Assembly (NCBI RefSeq): GCF_000814005.1
Contig: NZ_JWLK01000001.1
Location: forward strand, 1,178,001 to 1,242,000
Length of the DNA: 64,000 bases
From: Ruegeria sp. ANG-S4
GTDB lineage: Bacteria; Pseudomonadota; Alphaproteobacteria; Rhodobacterales; Rhodobacteraceae
Direction: 5' to 3'
Shown: positions 23,797-33,449 of the stretch, piece after piece
Layout: every line of letters starts with the position of its first letter
How positions within the stretch are numbered: position 1 is the first letter of the stretch
The notes under the pieces: generated by a model
Seen by the model: the letters and a program-made list of their open reading frames with translations, nothing else
Told to the model about the DNA's origin: nothing
The model's database searches: none
Translations under genes and position numbers: made by a program

Positions 23797-25356
23797 TTAC
23801 AAAACATGCGCGGAACCACTCTCTTCCGCCGCCAATCGTTTCAGCGCCATCCGGTCAAGCTTGCCACCCATTGTTAAGGGAAGCGTTTTCAATACTTTAA
23901 CCACATCGGGCGCCTTGTATCCTATTCGATTTCTCGCGAATTCAATAATCTCGTCGGCGCTGACGGGGGTGGCATCTTCGGCAAGACTTACGAACCCCCA
24001 AACATCCTCACCATGCATCTCGTCTCGCACCCCAACCGCCACTGCTGCCGCGACTGCTGGATGTGCGGTCAGCGCGTCTTCAACCTCTGCCGGGCTGATG
24101 TTCGATCCGTCATGCACGATGATCTGTTTCTGGCGGCCTCGGAACCAAAAATAGCCATCTTCATCCCGCCGCATCAGATCACCTGTATCGAGCCACCCAT
24201 CCTGAAACGCGGCTTTGGTTGCTGTTGGATCTTTCCAATACTGGGTCATCATACTTGGGCTTTTCACCCAGTGCCGACCATCCGCCCCTACGGGGACTTC
24301 CTCCCCGGCCTCATTGCGCAACTCTGAGACATATCCCGGATTGTTCAACCCCACCGCGCCGACCTTCGCTGCATTTCCATGCGTGTTGGAATGCGACGTC
24401 CCCATTTCCGTCATGCCGTAGAACGATCCGATCGGTACGCCTGCCAATGCGTCGAATTCTTCCACGACGGTTTGCGAAGGCTTGTCCCCGCCCGCCATCA
24501 TCGTTCTGAGTGAGCTGAAATCCTCTTGTCTTGCGCCCTGTGCTTCAAGCAAGGCCGCCAAGGGCGCGGGCAGTATCTGTGCTATTGTCGGCCGCGTCTG
24601 CCGCAACAACCCGAAAAGTTCATCTGGTGTGAAACGCCGCGCGACGTCCACCATTGCACCGGCCCAAAGCCCAGCAAATGTGAGCCGTAATCCGGCGGTA
24701 TGAGAAATCCACGAGGCGGGCAGCACGACGTCTTTGGCGCCCAAATCCAGCCCCTGCGCATTGCTTGCGACCATACTGCCCATGCTGGCATGGCTATGCG
24801 TCACTCCCTTCGGCTTGCCAGTGGTTCCGGAGGTAAAGAAGATAAATGCCGCAGCTTCCGCTGCAACGTCCGGCAGTTCGCATTCGCTGTTGGCGTCCAC
24901 AAGGTCTTCAAAGGAAATCGCGCCAGCTATCTCACCTGCATGGGCGATTACGCCCAAAGGCAATCGCGCCAATCCGGAAACCGCAGCGATATCGTTGGCC
25001 CGCTCGCTGTGCACCAAGAGCGCTGCAGGTGTCGCCAGATCAAAGGCATAGTCGATGTCAGCCGCCGTGTATCGATAGTTGAGAGGCATCGCCACCAAAC
25101 CGGCCCGCATACATGCCAGATAGTGGATCACCAGCGCAGCCCGGTTTGGCATGATCGACGCCACGCGGTCCCCTGGCTTCAGGCCCAGATTCAGATAACT
25201 CCGCGCAAGGCGCGTGCAGGCGGCATCCACCTGTCGCCGTGTCAAAACGCCGTCCAACGCATAAAGGGCTGTCCCTTCGGGATTCGCTGACAGGCCCGCA
25301 CGCAGCAAATCTGTCAAATCCGCTGGTGCAGCCAGTGGAGGTCCCGATACCGACAT
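23797..25356 (-). CDS. AMP-dependent acyl-CoA synthetase/ligase
   Basis: A 519-residue ANL-superfamily ligase that would activate a carboxylic acid to acyl-AMP and then acyl-CoA. Motifs are intact: A3 FTSGTTGKPKGVTHSH (about 172-187), A5 FYGMTEMG, A7 GWLDTGDLMRRDEDGYFW, A8 GRQKQIIVHDGSNISP, and the A10 catalytic lysine in LTMGGKLDRMAL. There is no signal peptide. AAGGAG lies seven bases before ATG 25356. It is followed upstream on the same strand by an SDR gene, 197 bases away, and the two may form one unit that activates and oxidises or reduces an acid. The acid cannot be identified; fatty, aryl or short acids are all possible. Confidence 0.9.
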   Translation of the reverse strand: MSVSGPPLAAPADLTDLLRAGLSANPEGTALYALDGVLTRRQVDAACTRLARSYLNLGLKPGDRVASIMPNRAALVIHYLACMRAGLVAMPLNYRYTAADIDYAFDLATPAALLVHSERANDIAAVSGLARLPLGVIAHAGEIAGAISFEDLVDANSECELPDVAAEAAAFIFFTSGTTGKPKGVTHSHASMGSMVASNAQGLDLGAKDVVLPASWISHTAGLRLTFAGLWAGAMVDVARRFTPDELFGLLRQTRPTIAQILPAPLAALLEAQGARQEDFSSLRTMMAGGDKPSQTVVEEFDALAGVPIGSFYGMTEMGTSHSNTHGNAAKVGAVGLNNPGYVSELRNEAGEEVPVGADGRHWVKSPSMMTQYWKDPTATKAAFQDGWLDTGDLMRRDEDGYFWFRGRQKQIIVHDGSNISPAEVEDALTAHPAVAAAVAVGVRDEMHGEDVWGFVSLAEDATPVSADEIIEFARNRIGYKAPDVVKVLKTLPLTMGGKLDRMALKRLAAEESGSAHVL

Positions 25357-25553
25357 GCGTTTCTCCTTAGAATTGATCTATTCCAAGGTCTAAACCAGAC
25401 TAAGCGATCCCAGAACCCCTTAACATGGAGCGATTGGTTCAGATTTGACCGTTCGACAAGCTGCACCGCCGCTGAGCCGGGCGCGAACGACCATTGGAAC
25501 CGTGCCGGTCCAAAGCGCATGTCTGAATTGTTGTTTCACGTCCTTGGCAGAGA

Positions 25554-26312
25554 TCAGTGAAGGTGAATACCACCGTCGATCACGACGGTCTGCCCTGTTA
25601 TCGAAGGGCTCTTGCAGAACAACAGCACTTGTTGGGCAACATCTTCAATCGAGGTCGTTCTGCCAAGGAGCGACCGGTCGCGCCACATGGCGACAAACCC
25701 GTCAGAAGCCCCGCCAGACATTTGGGTCCCTTCCATCAGCCCAGGGGATACACAATTCACGGTCACGTCAGGCGCCAAAGCCGTTGACAGAAACCTGGTG
25801 AGCGGTACGACAGCAGCCTTGCTGGGTGCGTAGGCGGCTGCGGCGCTCCAATCCCCATGCGCAATTGTGGATGAGAGGTTTACAACTCTGCCCCATTTGG
25901 ATGCTTTCAGGTAGGGCGCAGCCGCTCTGGTAAGGAAATAGGGGCCGCTGAAGTTGACCTCCAGCATATCTGTCCAAATTTCAGGCGTCAGCGCGTCCAG
26001 ATCACCGTTTGGCACGGTGTACTCGCCAGAGGCCATCCCAGCGTTGTTCACCAAAATACCGAGGCTGCCGAATTTGCCGACGATCTTGTCGACACAGTCA
26101 CGTACTGACGCAGGATCAGTATGGTCGACTTGCTGTACGCAAGCTGCACCGCCTTCATCTTTGATGCCTGCGCAGACAGCTTCCGCGCGGTCCGATCCAT
26201 TTCGATAGCCGACCACCACTTGGCTGCCTTTGCGGGCCAAAAGCCTGCAGATTTCGCTCCCAAGCCCGCCGCTGCCACCGCTTACAAGCGCAACGCTTCC
26301 TGAAATATCCAA
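25554..26312 (-). CDS. Short-chain dehydrogenase/reductase (SDR, FabG-like)
   Basis: A 252-residue classical SDR. The cofactor motif is SGGSGGLGSEIC at the N-terminus, NNAG in the middle, catalytic Ser in VNLSSTIAHG, Tyr and Lys in YAPSKAAV, and the end TGQTVVIDGG. The frame is open to 26513, but no ATG lies near the domain start. TTG 26312 has GGAGG seven bases upstream and begins directly with DISGSVALVSGG, so it is chosen. It shares strand with the AMP ligase downstream. FabG-like reductases act on 3-keto acyl chains or sugars; the neighbour favours an acyl substrate. Confidence 0.87.
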   Translation of the reverse strand: MDISGSVALVSGGSGGLGSEICRLLARKGSQVVVGYRNGSDRAEAVCAGIKDEGGAACVQQVDHTDPASVRDCVDKIVGKFGSLGILVNNAGMASGEYTVPNGDLDALTPEIWTDMLEVNFSGPYFLTRAAAPYLKASKWGRVVNLSSTIAHGDWSAAAAYAPSKAAVVPLTRFLSTALAPDVTVNCVSPGLMEGTQMSGGASDGFVAMWRDRSLLGRTTSIEDVAQQVLLFCKSPSITGQTVVIDGGIHLH

Positions 26313-26604
26313 ACTCAATCCTCCATCAGCAACATTCGCGCCAAGTAGCGGACGCGTTCCGCGCTGGTAATTCAAATAGCACAAACCGGTTAGGATAGTT
26401 GCAGATGAAGGTTTGCCGTGTTGCTGCACATGCCGCGTGTTCGGTCGAGCCTGTCGTTTCCGGCATGCCGAACGGCAACTTCTTGAAGCCTTGTTAACGG
26501 AGGCGACGCGCAAAACACGATCGACAACGCAGAGTAGAGCGTGGGCGCAAGATGCATTAAACTATTGATAAAAGCGCAAGGCGCTCCAACAGAACAAGGA
26601 CGCC

Positions 26605-27909
26605 ATGTTTGTCAAAACATGGGGCGAGGCAATGGTCAATTCGGACAAGAAGCCGGTGGCGAACGTAAAAAGGAACCGCGCCTATCTACTTTGGGGCGGG
26701 ATTGCGGATTCCCTTTCGGATATTCTCGCCAGCCCGAGCATTGTGCTTCCGTTTTTGTATCTCGCGTTAGGGGCACCGCAGTTTCTTGCCGGGCTGCTTC
26801 TTCCTTGCGTCAAGGGCGCACGGATTGTGGCCGAAGCGACGATGTCGCCGTATATCAAATTGGGGGACCGATCCAAAAAGGCGATGATACTGCCTAACCT
26901 AGTCATTGCATTGGTTTTGGCTGTGCTGGCATTGTCGGGTGCCGCTCTTCCAAACGGGATTGTTATGGTTCTTTTCGTGCTGGTCGCCCTAATTGTCGGG
27001 TGCTGCTACGGGATTTGGGCGTTGGGCAGCAATCACATCTATGGCTCAGAGCTTGAAGACGAGGAACGCGGGCAGATCGTCTTTACACAGTTGGCGTTGA
27101 GCTGCGTCATAGCCATAGCCCTTGTTTGGACAACACGGGCGCTGATGGCCGGAGAAACCCCGTTTGAAAGACATCGCGTTCTGCTCTGGTTGGGTGTGTT
27201 GGCGCTTTTGGTTTCGTGCTTCTGCATGTTCCGACTTGTTCTGACAAAATCTCCGCATGAGGCAGGCGCTTCCGAGGCGACAGAACAGAAAGAGTCCTTT
27301 TTCAAACAAGTTGCGCGTGGTTGGTCGCTGGCTTTGCAATTTGCGTGGTTCCGGCGTTTCCTTGTCGCGCGGGTGTTTTTCTTGTCGGTCGAGTTGGCCA
27401 CGCCGTTCTACACAATTCATGCAGCCACCTATCACCTTTCAACACCGCATATTCTGAGCATCTTCGTCACCGCGACAAGCGCTGGGCGCGCCATTGGAGC
27501 GATGCTGTGGCGGCGCGTCGTTCAGAAGTCGATCCGTTACACAATTGCCGGCGCGTCCATGATCGCGTGTCTTTCCTCGCTTATGGCGATTGGGTTTGAT
27601 CTGTTCGGGTTGGCCAGTAATCCGTGGGTCTATGCCGCGACGATTTTCTTTCTGTCGTTCGGGATCGGCGGGGAAACTGAAGGGCGCTATCTGTATCTTC
27701 TGTCGATGTCGTCCGCTTCCAACCGTCCTTACATGGTTGCGCTCGCTGACGCGGTTGCAGGGATTGGCGGGATTATTTTTGCCAGTGTTCTTGGGATAGT
27801 CGCGCAGATTCACAGCGCGTTGATCCCGTTGAGCGTTCTTGCCGTTCTGAACGGCGTTTCAGTCTATCTGGCGCTGTCTTTGGTCGAGAAAAAACCTGAG
27901 CCCAGGTAA
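26605..27909 (+). CDS. Major facilitator superfamily transporter
   Basis: A 434-residue inner-membrane protein with about twelve hydrophobic helices in two halves. The central loop is at about 210-225 and rich in Glu/Lys (SPHEAGASEATEQKESF). The N-terminus is cytosolic and basic, and the C-terminus short and charged. AAGGAC just before ATG 26605 supports this start; ATG 26632 is an alternative. No substrate-specific motif is recognised. It diverges from the SDR-ligase genes over 292 bases, so it may be regulated with them, but this is only positional. Confidence 0.85.
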   Translation: MFVKTWGEAMVNSDKKPVANVKRNRAYLLWGGIADSLSDILASPSIVLPFLYLALGAPQFLAGLLLPCVKGARIVAEATMSPYIKLGDRSKKAMILPNLVIALVLAVLALSGAALPNGIVMVLFVLVALIVGCCYGIWALGSNHIYGSELEDEERGQIVFTQLALSCVIAIALVWTTRALMAGETPFERHRVLLWLGVLALLVSCFCMFRLVLTKSPHEAGASEATEQKESFFKQVARGWSLALQFAWFRRFLVARVFFLSVELATPFYTIHAATYHLSTPHILSIFVTATSAGRAIGAMLWRRVVQKSIRYTIAGASMIACLSSLMAIGFDLFGLASNPWVYAATIFFLSFGIGGETEGRYLYLLSMSSASNRPYMVALADAVAGIGGIIFASVLGIVAQIHSALIPLSVLAVLNGVSVYLALSLVEKKPEPR

Positions 27910-28117
27910 TGAAGCACGGATAAAGCGACCGCCTCGGGCTCGCCGCTCAGAAACAAGCGCGACGAACAATCGCCAGCGGGGGACTGAGAACTATTTGAAA
28001 AGAGTCTACGTTCGTCGGGCTTCCGGGCTTTACGCGTGGAAGGCCCAAGATCTGGTATTCAGCGGAAAGATCACGTGTGGATCCTATAGGCCATCTCTTT
28101 ACGCAGGAAGCTGATGA

Positions 28118-29005
28118 TCATGTTTCAAGCGGCTTCGTTGCAAATCGCGCATCCACCAGAATCGCAAGAAAAAATAGCACGCCTCCGAGTCCTGTGATGA
28201 GCGATATTCCTTGAGACAAAAACAGCCAGGCCCAAAGTGATCCGAAAAAGATCTCTGACAATGACACCATGCTGAATTCTGCCGAGGACACCCATTTGGA
28301 GCCGATGGTGAACAGAAAGAACGCACCGCCTGTCAAAAAGAAACCGATCCCGAAGATCGCCGCCGCTTCAAGGGTGGTGGCATTGACCCGTTCTCCTGCC
28401 GACAAAAACAGCACGAGCGCGAGTATCATGCCGATCAAACCGACCATCAGCATCGACACCCGCATGTCCACCTCCCGTCCGGCCCGCAACGCCACTGAAA
28501 ACACGGCGTACAGGGTCGAAGACAGAACTGCGGCCAAATCGCCCGAAAGCGAGAAATCATCCGTGCTTTCAGAACTGAGACCACCCATGACAATCAAAAT
28601 GATCCCGGCCAATGACAGGCACAGCGCCAATACGGTCGCTTTGGCCAATCGCTCGCCCAGCACCAAGCGGGCAATCAAGGCCGCCTGCAAAGGTGCCGTC
28701 GAAAACAACAGCAGCACGCGCGCGACCGGGGCGTTTTGAAATGCATAGATGGACAGCACCATAATCGTCCCCAAAGACACAGATGCGACAAGGCCCGGTA
28801 CACCCGATTGCCGAAAGCGGGCGATCCCGCCAAGACCGCTCGTCACGGCCACCGCCAAAGCAAAGAAGGCTGCGATGCCCGCGCAACGAAGAATGACGAA
28901 TTCCGGCGTGCTGACATGCCCCATCCCTGCAACCAGCGCCCCGGTTGGCGAAATGATCAAAGCACCTAATACAATTAGTCCAATGCCCCGACGCCTATCG
29001 TCCAA
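28118..29005 (-). CDS. EamA/DMT-family transporter
   Basis: A 295-residue inner-membrane protein with ten predicted helices arranged as two EamA repeats, for example GLIVLGALIISPTGALVAGM in the first and LAAVLSSTLYAVFSVALRAG in the second. DMT exporters move small metabolites such as amino acids, but this one carries no specific signature. The start is TTG 29005, with a GGGAGAAG site just upstream and a basic first turn. It is a single gene with its own flanking spaces and converges with the MFS gene. Confidence 0.85.
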   Translation of the reverse strand: MDDRRRGIGLIVLGALIISPTGALVAGMGHVSTPEFVILRCAGIAAFFALAVAVTSGLGGIARFRQSGVPGLVASVSLGTIMVLSIYAFQNAPVARVLLLFSTAPLQAALIARLVLGERLAKATVLALCLSLAGIILIVMGGLSSESTDDFSLSGDLAAVLSSTLYAVFSVALRAGREVDMRVSMLMVGLIGMILALVLFLSAGERVNATTLEAAAIFGIGFFLTGGAFFLFTIGSKWVSSAEFSMVSLSEIFFGSLWAWLFLSQGISLITGLGGVLFFLAILVDARFATKPLET

Positions 29006-29103
29006 AAACTTCTCCCTTGCTTTGCACGTTCTTTTTTTGGCCTGAACTTAAACCAGCTTTGATCGGTCTGCCGTAAGTCTTTTACCCAACTGTGGCTGCA
29101 AGC

Positions 29104-30162
29104 CTATCCATTGCCTTGATCTGAACCACTTAAGGTTCTGATCACGCGCGCAAATACGGCAGCAGTGTCACGCCATTCCGGCAACGTCTTTGATTTCCGC
29201 TCCGACAAAAGGCCCAATCTGCGTCGTGTTTCAGGGTCTTCCAATATCAACCTCAGTTTGGCCGCAAACGCATCCGCGTCATCTGGCGGCACCAAAAAAC
29301 CCGCCTCGCCGACTGTTTCCGGGACAGCGCCGACGCTGCACGATACGATCGGCAACCCGAACATCATCGCCTCGCTCAGCACCATCCCGTAGCCTTCATA
29401 GCGCGTGGCGAGGGCAAACAGGGTTGCGGAATTGAACATTTCGTTCAACGACGGCTGATCCAACTCGCCAGCGAAAGTAACGCGTGTGTTCAAACCGAGA
29501 GATGTGGATTGAGCGTACAACGCATTCGCTGTGTTTCGGTCATGCTCTTTTCCAACGATGACCGCTTGCCAGGACAAATCCTTGAGTGTGGCCAACGCGC
29601 TTAACAGCGTGTCATGACCTTTGCGGCGTGCCAAAAGTCCCACGGATAAAATCAGTGGCGGTTCGAATGGGCGTTTTCGGATGATCGGGCGATCAAAGCC
29701 GGGTGCCGCAACCGTGATCACGTCCGGGTTGGCGCCGAACTCATGCGTTAGTATTCGCGCGGTTTCGGGGCTTGGGACAATGACATGAGCGGCATACCGA
29801 AGCGCTTCGGTCTCGTTGTTTCGAAGAAACTCTGCCCGTTCCGGCGAAAGACCTGTTTCCAGCCCCAAGGGGTGGTGGATCATTGCAATAACTGGCGCCT
29901 TCACCTGCGAAAGGCCCGTTGGATCAATAGCCCCGAATACCAAACCATCAAGGATGATGGGGCGCGTTTCTGGAACGGCGCACAAAGCGTTCAGCGTCGC
30001 GACCATGTCTTTGCGGCTGGGTTCCGGGAAACTGTCTGGCAGTTGCAGATGCTCGGTATTGCAACCGATCTCGTTTAGGCATCGCAAAACCGTGGCTTCA
30101 TAGATGAACCCCCCGGTTCGTTGGTCCTTGTCGCCCGGGATTGCAAACACTGCCTCAGTCAC
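29104..30162 (-). CDS. Glycosyltransferase family 4-like protein
   Basis: A 352-residue GT-B glycosyltransferase. The C-terminal donor-binding half has the usual LILSVGLLARRKGHDTL opening and the E-x7-E region in ATRYEGYGMVLSEAMMFG, which places the donor phosphate site. The N-terminal half is shorter than in most GT4 enzymes. There is no signal peptide or membrane helix, so it acts at the inner face of the membrane or in the cytosol. The start is GTG 30162, overlapping the permease stop (GTGA). It is the last gene of an eight-gene operon with lipid-type enzymes, so the acceptor may be a lipid headgroup; that is inference. Confidence 0.85.
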   Translation of the reverse strand: MTEAVFAIPGDKDQRTGGFIYEATVLRCLNEIGCNTEHLQLPDSFPEPSRKDMVATLNALCAVPETRPIILDGLVFGAIDPTGLSQVKAPVIAMIHHPLGLETGLSPERAEFLRNNETEALRYAAHVIVPSPETARILTHEFGANPDVITVAAPGFDRPIIRKRPFEPPLILSVGLLARRKGHDTLLSALATLKDLSWQAVIVGKEHDRNTANALYAQSTSLGLNTRVTFAGELDQPSLNEMFNSATLFALATRYEGYGMVLSEAMMFGLPIVSCSVGAVPETVGEAGFLVPPDDADAFAAKLRLILEDPETRRRLGLLSERKSKTLPEWRDTAAVFARVIRTLSGSDQGNG

Positions 30163-31691
30163 GCCAATTGCTCGCTTGCATAGATACGCAGAACTCTCTT
30201 TTCACACCAAGCGACCATTGCAAAGGCACCGACTGCAACTAGGCACAGCAGCACAACGCAAGACCACAACATATTATAGTCTGAGGTGCTTGCGGTAAGC
30301 GCCATCAGAACGCCGATACCACGCCCGGTGGCAAGCCATTCGGCCGTTGTAACGGCCAACAGGGCGGCTGGTACCGCCATCCGGGCCGAAGCAAACAATG
30401 CAGGCAACATGGCGGGGATCTGGGCGGAACGCAGCAGCTTAAACCGCGTCACGCCATAGCTTTCGAACAGGTCCACAATCTGCGTCGGTGTCTGACGCAA
30501 ACCTTGCAGACAGGCGACAAGGGTCGGGAAAAAGATCATTACAGCGACGATCGCGACCGTTCCGGTGAATCCCCGTCCAAAAGCCAAAACCAACAGGGGC
30601 GCGGTTGTGATGATTGGCACGGCTCGCAAGGTGATTGCCGTTGGCATGATCGCCCGCGCGACGGGTGGCCACAGCATCAAGACGACTGCCAGCCCCGCGC
30701 CCAAGGCCAACCCCGCGAGGTAACCGGGGATTGCATAAGCCAGCGTTGCGCCAAGCGCGTTGAGCAATGTGTTCATGTTCGCGGGGTGCGAAAGGAACTG
30801 CCAGATATCTCCGGGGCGTTTCGCAAAAAATGGGTTCAGGTTGAATGCATCCATTGACCCTTGCCACAAAAAAAAGACGAGGGCGGCGATGGCCGCTACG
30901 CCGATCACCTGGGCAGGGAATGAATGGTCCGACCGACCCCGCGGCGTCGACACCAAAATGGTCGGTGCATGTGGCGTCAGCTTTTCTTTGATCAGGCCAA
31001 CGCAGGCATACCCAAGCATGGCAAGGGATGCTGATATCAAAGCCAAAGCCCAAGTTGCGTCTGTTTGGAGACCTCGCATGGCCCGCAGGGTAAGCACGCC
31101 CAAACCTTTTTCTGCGCCGGTGAACTCTCCAATCATGGCGCCTAAAAAGGCGGCCGGAGCCGCAATTTGCAACCCGACAAAGAGGTAGGGCAGGCTGGCC
31201 CTGAGACGTACGATCAACAAGGTCGACAACCGCCCGCGACCATAGATCGTCATTAAATCTGTCCAGTTTTGCGAGATAGCTCGCAATCCAACGACCAAGG
31301 ACAGGAATGTGGTGTAGTAGACCGCCAGGGCGGCAAGCGTGATTTGCGGGCCGGATCCGGGCCCGAACAGAACCCGCAAAATCGGCCCGCTTGCGATCAA
31401 TGGTATGCAAAACACAAGCAGGGCAAGGGCGGACACAACCCATTCCGACCTGGGAATGAGAATAACGAGGCATGCCAACGCAAATGCCACGAAGTTCCCC
31501 CAAAGAAATCCGATTACCGCGTTCCCGGTTGTTTCGACGGCGGCGCGAAAAAGCAGGCCGGAATGGCCGATGATGTAATTGGCCACATCGCTCGGCCCAC
31601 TGAAAAAGACACTGTTCGGCTGAATGCGCGCAATGGCTTCCCAGACCAGAATCGTGGCGACGACGCCGAGCAAGGAACGTGTGACCGTCAT
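30159..31691 (-). CDS. Fused double-domain ABC permease (NitT/TauT type)
   Basis: A 510-residue inner-membrane protein that contains two BPD-type permease units in tandem. The first has TIYGRGRLSTLLIVRLRASL as its coupling loop (about 160-180), and the second SYGVTRFKLLRSAQIPAMLP (about 410-430). Each unit carries five to six helices. Family members are usually about 250 residues and act as homodimers, so this fusion gives the whole channel in one chain. It sits directly next to its ATPase gene (zero-base gap) and overlaps the glycosyltransferase gene. Substrates of this importer type include taurine, sulfonates, nitrate and pyrimidines. Confidence 0.9.
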   Translation of the reverse strand: MTVTRSLLGVVATILVWEAIARIQPNSVFFSGPSDVANYIIGHSGLLFRAAVETTGNAVIGFLWGNFVAFALACLVILIPRSEWVVSALALLVFCIPLIASGPILRVLFGPGSGPQITLAALAVYYTTFLSLVVGLRAISQNWTDLMTIYGRGRLSTLLIVRLRASLPYLFVGLQIAAPAAFLGAMIGEFTGAEKGLGVLTLRAMRGLQTDATWALALISASLAMLGYACVGLIKEKLTPHAPTILVSTPRGRSDHSFPAQVIGVAAIAALVFFLWQGSMDAFNLNPFFAKRPGDIWQFLSHPANMNTLLNALGATLAYAIPGYLAGLALGAGLAVVLMLWPPVARAIMPTAITLRAVPIITTAPLLVLAFGRGFTGTVAIVAVMIFFPTLVACLQGLRQTPTQIVDLFESYGVTRFKLLRSAQIPAMLPALFASARMAVPAALLAVTTAEWLATGRGIGVLMALTASTSDYNMLWSCVVLLCLVAVGAFAMVAWCEKRVLRIYASEQLA

Positions 31692-32438
31692 CTAGGCGGC
31701 CTCCTCCAAGGCAGCCAAAACCTTTGATTTGAGGGCTTGGAATTTGGCTGAGTTTGTTTCGGCCGCCGTGCGAAGCCCTTCGATATCTATCTGAATATCC
31801 GAAAGAATGCGCGCGGGTCGGGGGGACAGGACGATCACGCGATCTGACAGCAAAACAGCTTCTTCCACCGAATGGGTCACAAGAATTGTGGTTGTTTTGC
31901 GCCGACGCCACAAAGGGGGCAGGTCCTGATTCAAGCGCCTTCGGGTGATCGCATCCACGGCCCCAAAGGGTTCGTCCAGCAACAGAAACTCTGGCTCGGA
32001 AATCAGGCTGCGGGCAATTGCGGCGCGTTGGCGCATACCGCCGGACAGCTCGGCGGGTCGGTGGTCTGCAAAACCGTCCAATCCGACAAGATGGATCAGG
32101 TCGTCCACGCCGCCCGCGGGCTTGCGGGCCAATTCCGCGCCAAGCGCGATATTGGACCGGACCGTCCGCCAGGGCAGCAGAGAAGGGTCCTGAAAGGCCA
32201 TCGAAAGACCCCCGCGGCGGGCAACCTGCTTGGGGGTTTCAGGACCCAGCCGGATCAGGCCCGCATCAGGGGCGTCCAGCCCGGCGATCATTCGCAATAT
32301 GGTCGATTTACCGCATCCGGACGGACCAACCAGGGCCGTTGTCCGTCCGGCCTGAAAGACAGTCGAAAACTCTGCAACCGCATCGGTGCGGTCAAAGCTC
32401 TTCCGGACGTTTTCGCAGGAAATGTCGGCTGCAGTCAC
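31692..32438 (-). CDS. ABC transporter ATP-binding protein (NitT/TauT type)
   Basis: A 248-residue ATPase for the fused permease. Walker A is GPSGCGKST (about 36-44), the Q-loop MAFQDPSLLPWRTV is typical of TauB/SsuB-type ATPases, the signature is LSGGMRQRAAIAR, Walker B LLLDEPFGAVD, and the switch His lies in VTHSVEEAV. The start is GTG 32438, with AGGGG upstream. It follows the binding-protein gene by 15 bases; no hairpin lies between, unlike the other importers in this window. Confidence 0.92.
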   Translation of the reverse strand: MTAADISCENVRKSFDRTDAVAEFSTVFQAGRTTALVGPSGCGKSTILRMIAGLDAPDAGLIRLGPETPKQVARRGGLSMAFQDPSLLPWRTVRSNIALGAELARKPAGGVDDLIHLVGLDGFADHRPAELSGGMRQRAAIARSLISEPEFLLLDEPFGAVDAITRRRLNQDLPPLWRRRKTTTILVTHSVEEAVLLSDRVIVLSPRPARILSDIQIDIEGLRTAAETNSAKFQALKSKVLAALEEAA

Positions 32439-32453
32439 GTTGCGCCCCTGGGA

Positions 32454-33449
32454 TCAACCATACACCTCTTCAAGAAGCGAGCGGTCCCAAAGGTCCGGCG
32501 TGACGTTTCGGCCCAATAATGCAAGCGTTTCGACGTTGGCTGCAACCGTGTCTTCGGTGAACCAGCCGAACCCGAATTCGGCAGTGAGATCCGAGAACAT
32601 CAGTGGCACTTGTCGCGCCGCTTGCAGTTTTTGCGCGTCGGGATCAAGACCTGCGTCGGGAAACATCTGCAGGGTCAGTTCGGCAGCGGCGTCGGTATCC
32701 TTGTGATAATCATTCCATCCCATGACTTCGCCCTTGAGCAAGGACACAAGTTCTTGCCGTCGTTGTGCAAGAGATTCTTCGGTGGCGATATAGGTCTGCG
32801 AATGAACGGCATAGCCATAATCGGCCATCAACATCGTTGTGTTTCCAACGCCCTGAACCGTCATGGCCACAGGCAAATCCGTTTCCCAACACAGAAGGCA
32901 ATCCACCTGACCGCTGACAAGGGGGGCCGGATCATACTGGGTTGGGACAATTTCGATTTGATCTATGTCTATGCTGTTCAGCGTGCACAGCGCCTGCAAT
33001 ACCGGTGTATTCGCTACTGCCATTCCGATTTTTTTGCCAACCAGATCAGCGGGTTCGTTCACTGGGTTGCTGTCCAAAGAAGCAATTGCGAACGGGTTTT
33101 TCTGCATGGCGACCGCTATGATTTTGAACGGCGCGCCTTGAGAGACTGCGGCTGCCGTGTAATCGGCGGCGGATATCCCGACCAAAGCCGTGCCAGAAAC
33201 CACGGGCGGTTCAACCGGCGCGTTTGGCCCCCCTTGAGCAAGCGAAACATCCAGGCCCAGATCGGACCAATACCCTTTGTTCGCGGCAATGTAACTTCCC
33301 CCAAACTGCACGGAATGCAGCCAAGAGAGCTGAAAATTCACGGGTTGAAGGTTGGCGGCTAGGGCAGGCAGCCCCGATGCAGAAGCGGCAAAGCCTGCCG
33401 CGCTGGTTTGAAGAAAGAAACGGCGGGTGAGGTGGATTGGCTGTGTCAT
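32454..33449 (-). CDS. ABC transporter substrate-binding protein (NMT1/THI5/TauA-like)
   Basis: A 331-residue periplasmic receptor. The N-terminus RRFFLQTSAAGFAASASG resembles a twin-arginine signal, though only one arginine pair precedes FFLQ. The mature part starts VNFQLSWLHSVQFGGSYIA, the opening of the NMT1/THI5 family whose members bind pyrimidine precursors, sulfonates or nitrate. VDCLLCWETDLP is near residue 190; the CCCFC motif of fungal THI5 is absent. Its ATG overlaps the flippase-like stop (ATGA), so it is translated with lipid-type genes. The ligand cannot be named from sequence. Confidence 0.88.
   Translation of the reverse strand: MTQPIHLTRRFFLQTSAAGFAASASGLPALAANLQPVNFQLSWLHSVQFGGSYIAANKGYWSDLGLDVSLAQGGPNAPVEPPVVSGTALVGISAADYTAAAVSQGAPFKIIAVAMQKNPFAIASLDSNPVNEPADLVGKKIGMAVANTPVLQALCTLNSIDIDQIEIVPTQYDPAPLVSGQVDCLLCWETDLPVAMTVQGVGNTTMLMADYGYAVHSQTYIATEESLAQRRQELVSLLKGEVMGWNDYHKDTDAAAELTLQMFPDAGLDPDAQKLQAARQVPLMFSDLTAEFGFGWFTEDTVAANVETLALLGRNVTPDLWDRSLLEEVYG

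Noticed and set aside
30439-31911. 490-codon minus-strand frame overlapping the fused permease
   Set aside because: It is an out-of-frame shadow of the permease and ATPase genes, with Arg/His/Cys-rich sequence and no membrane helices.
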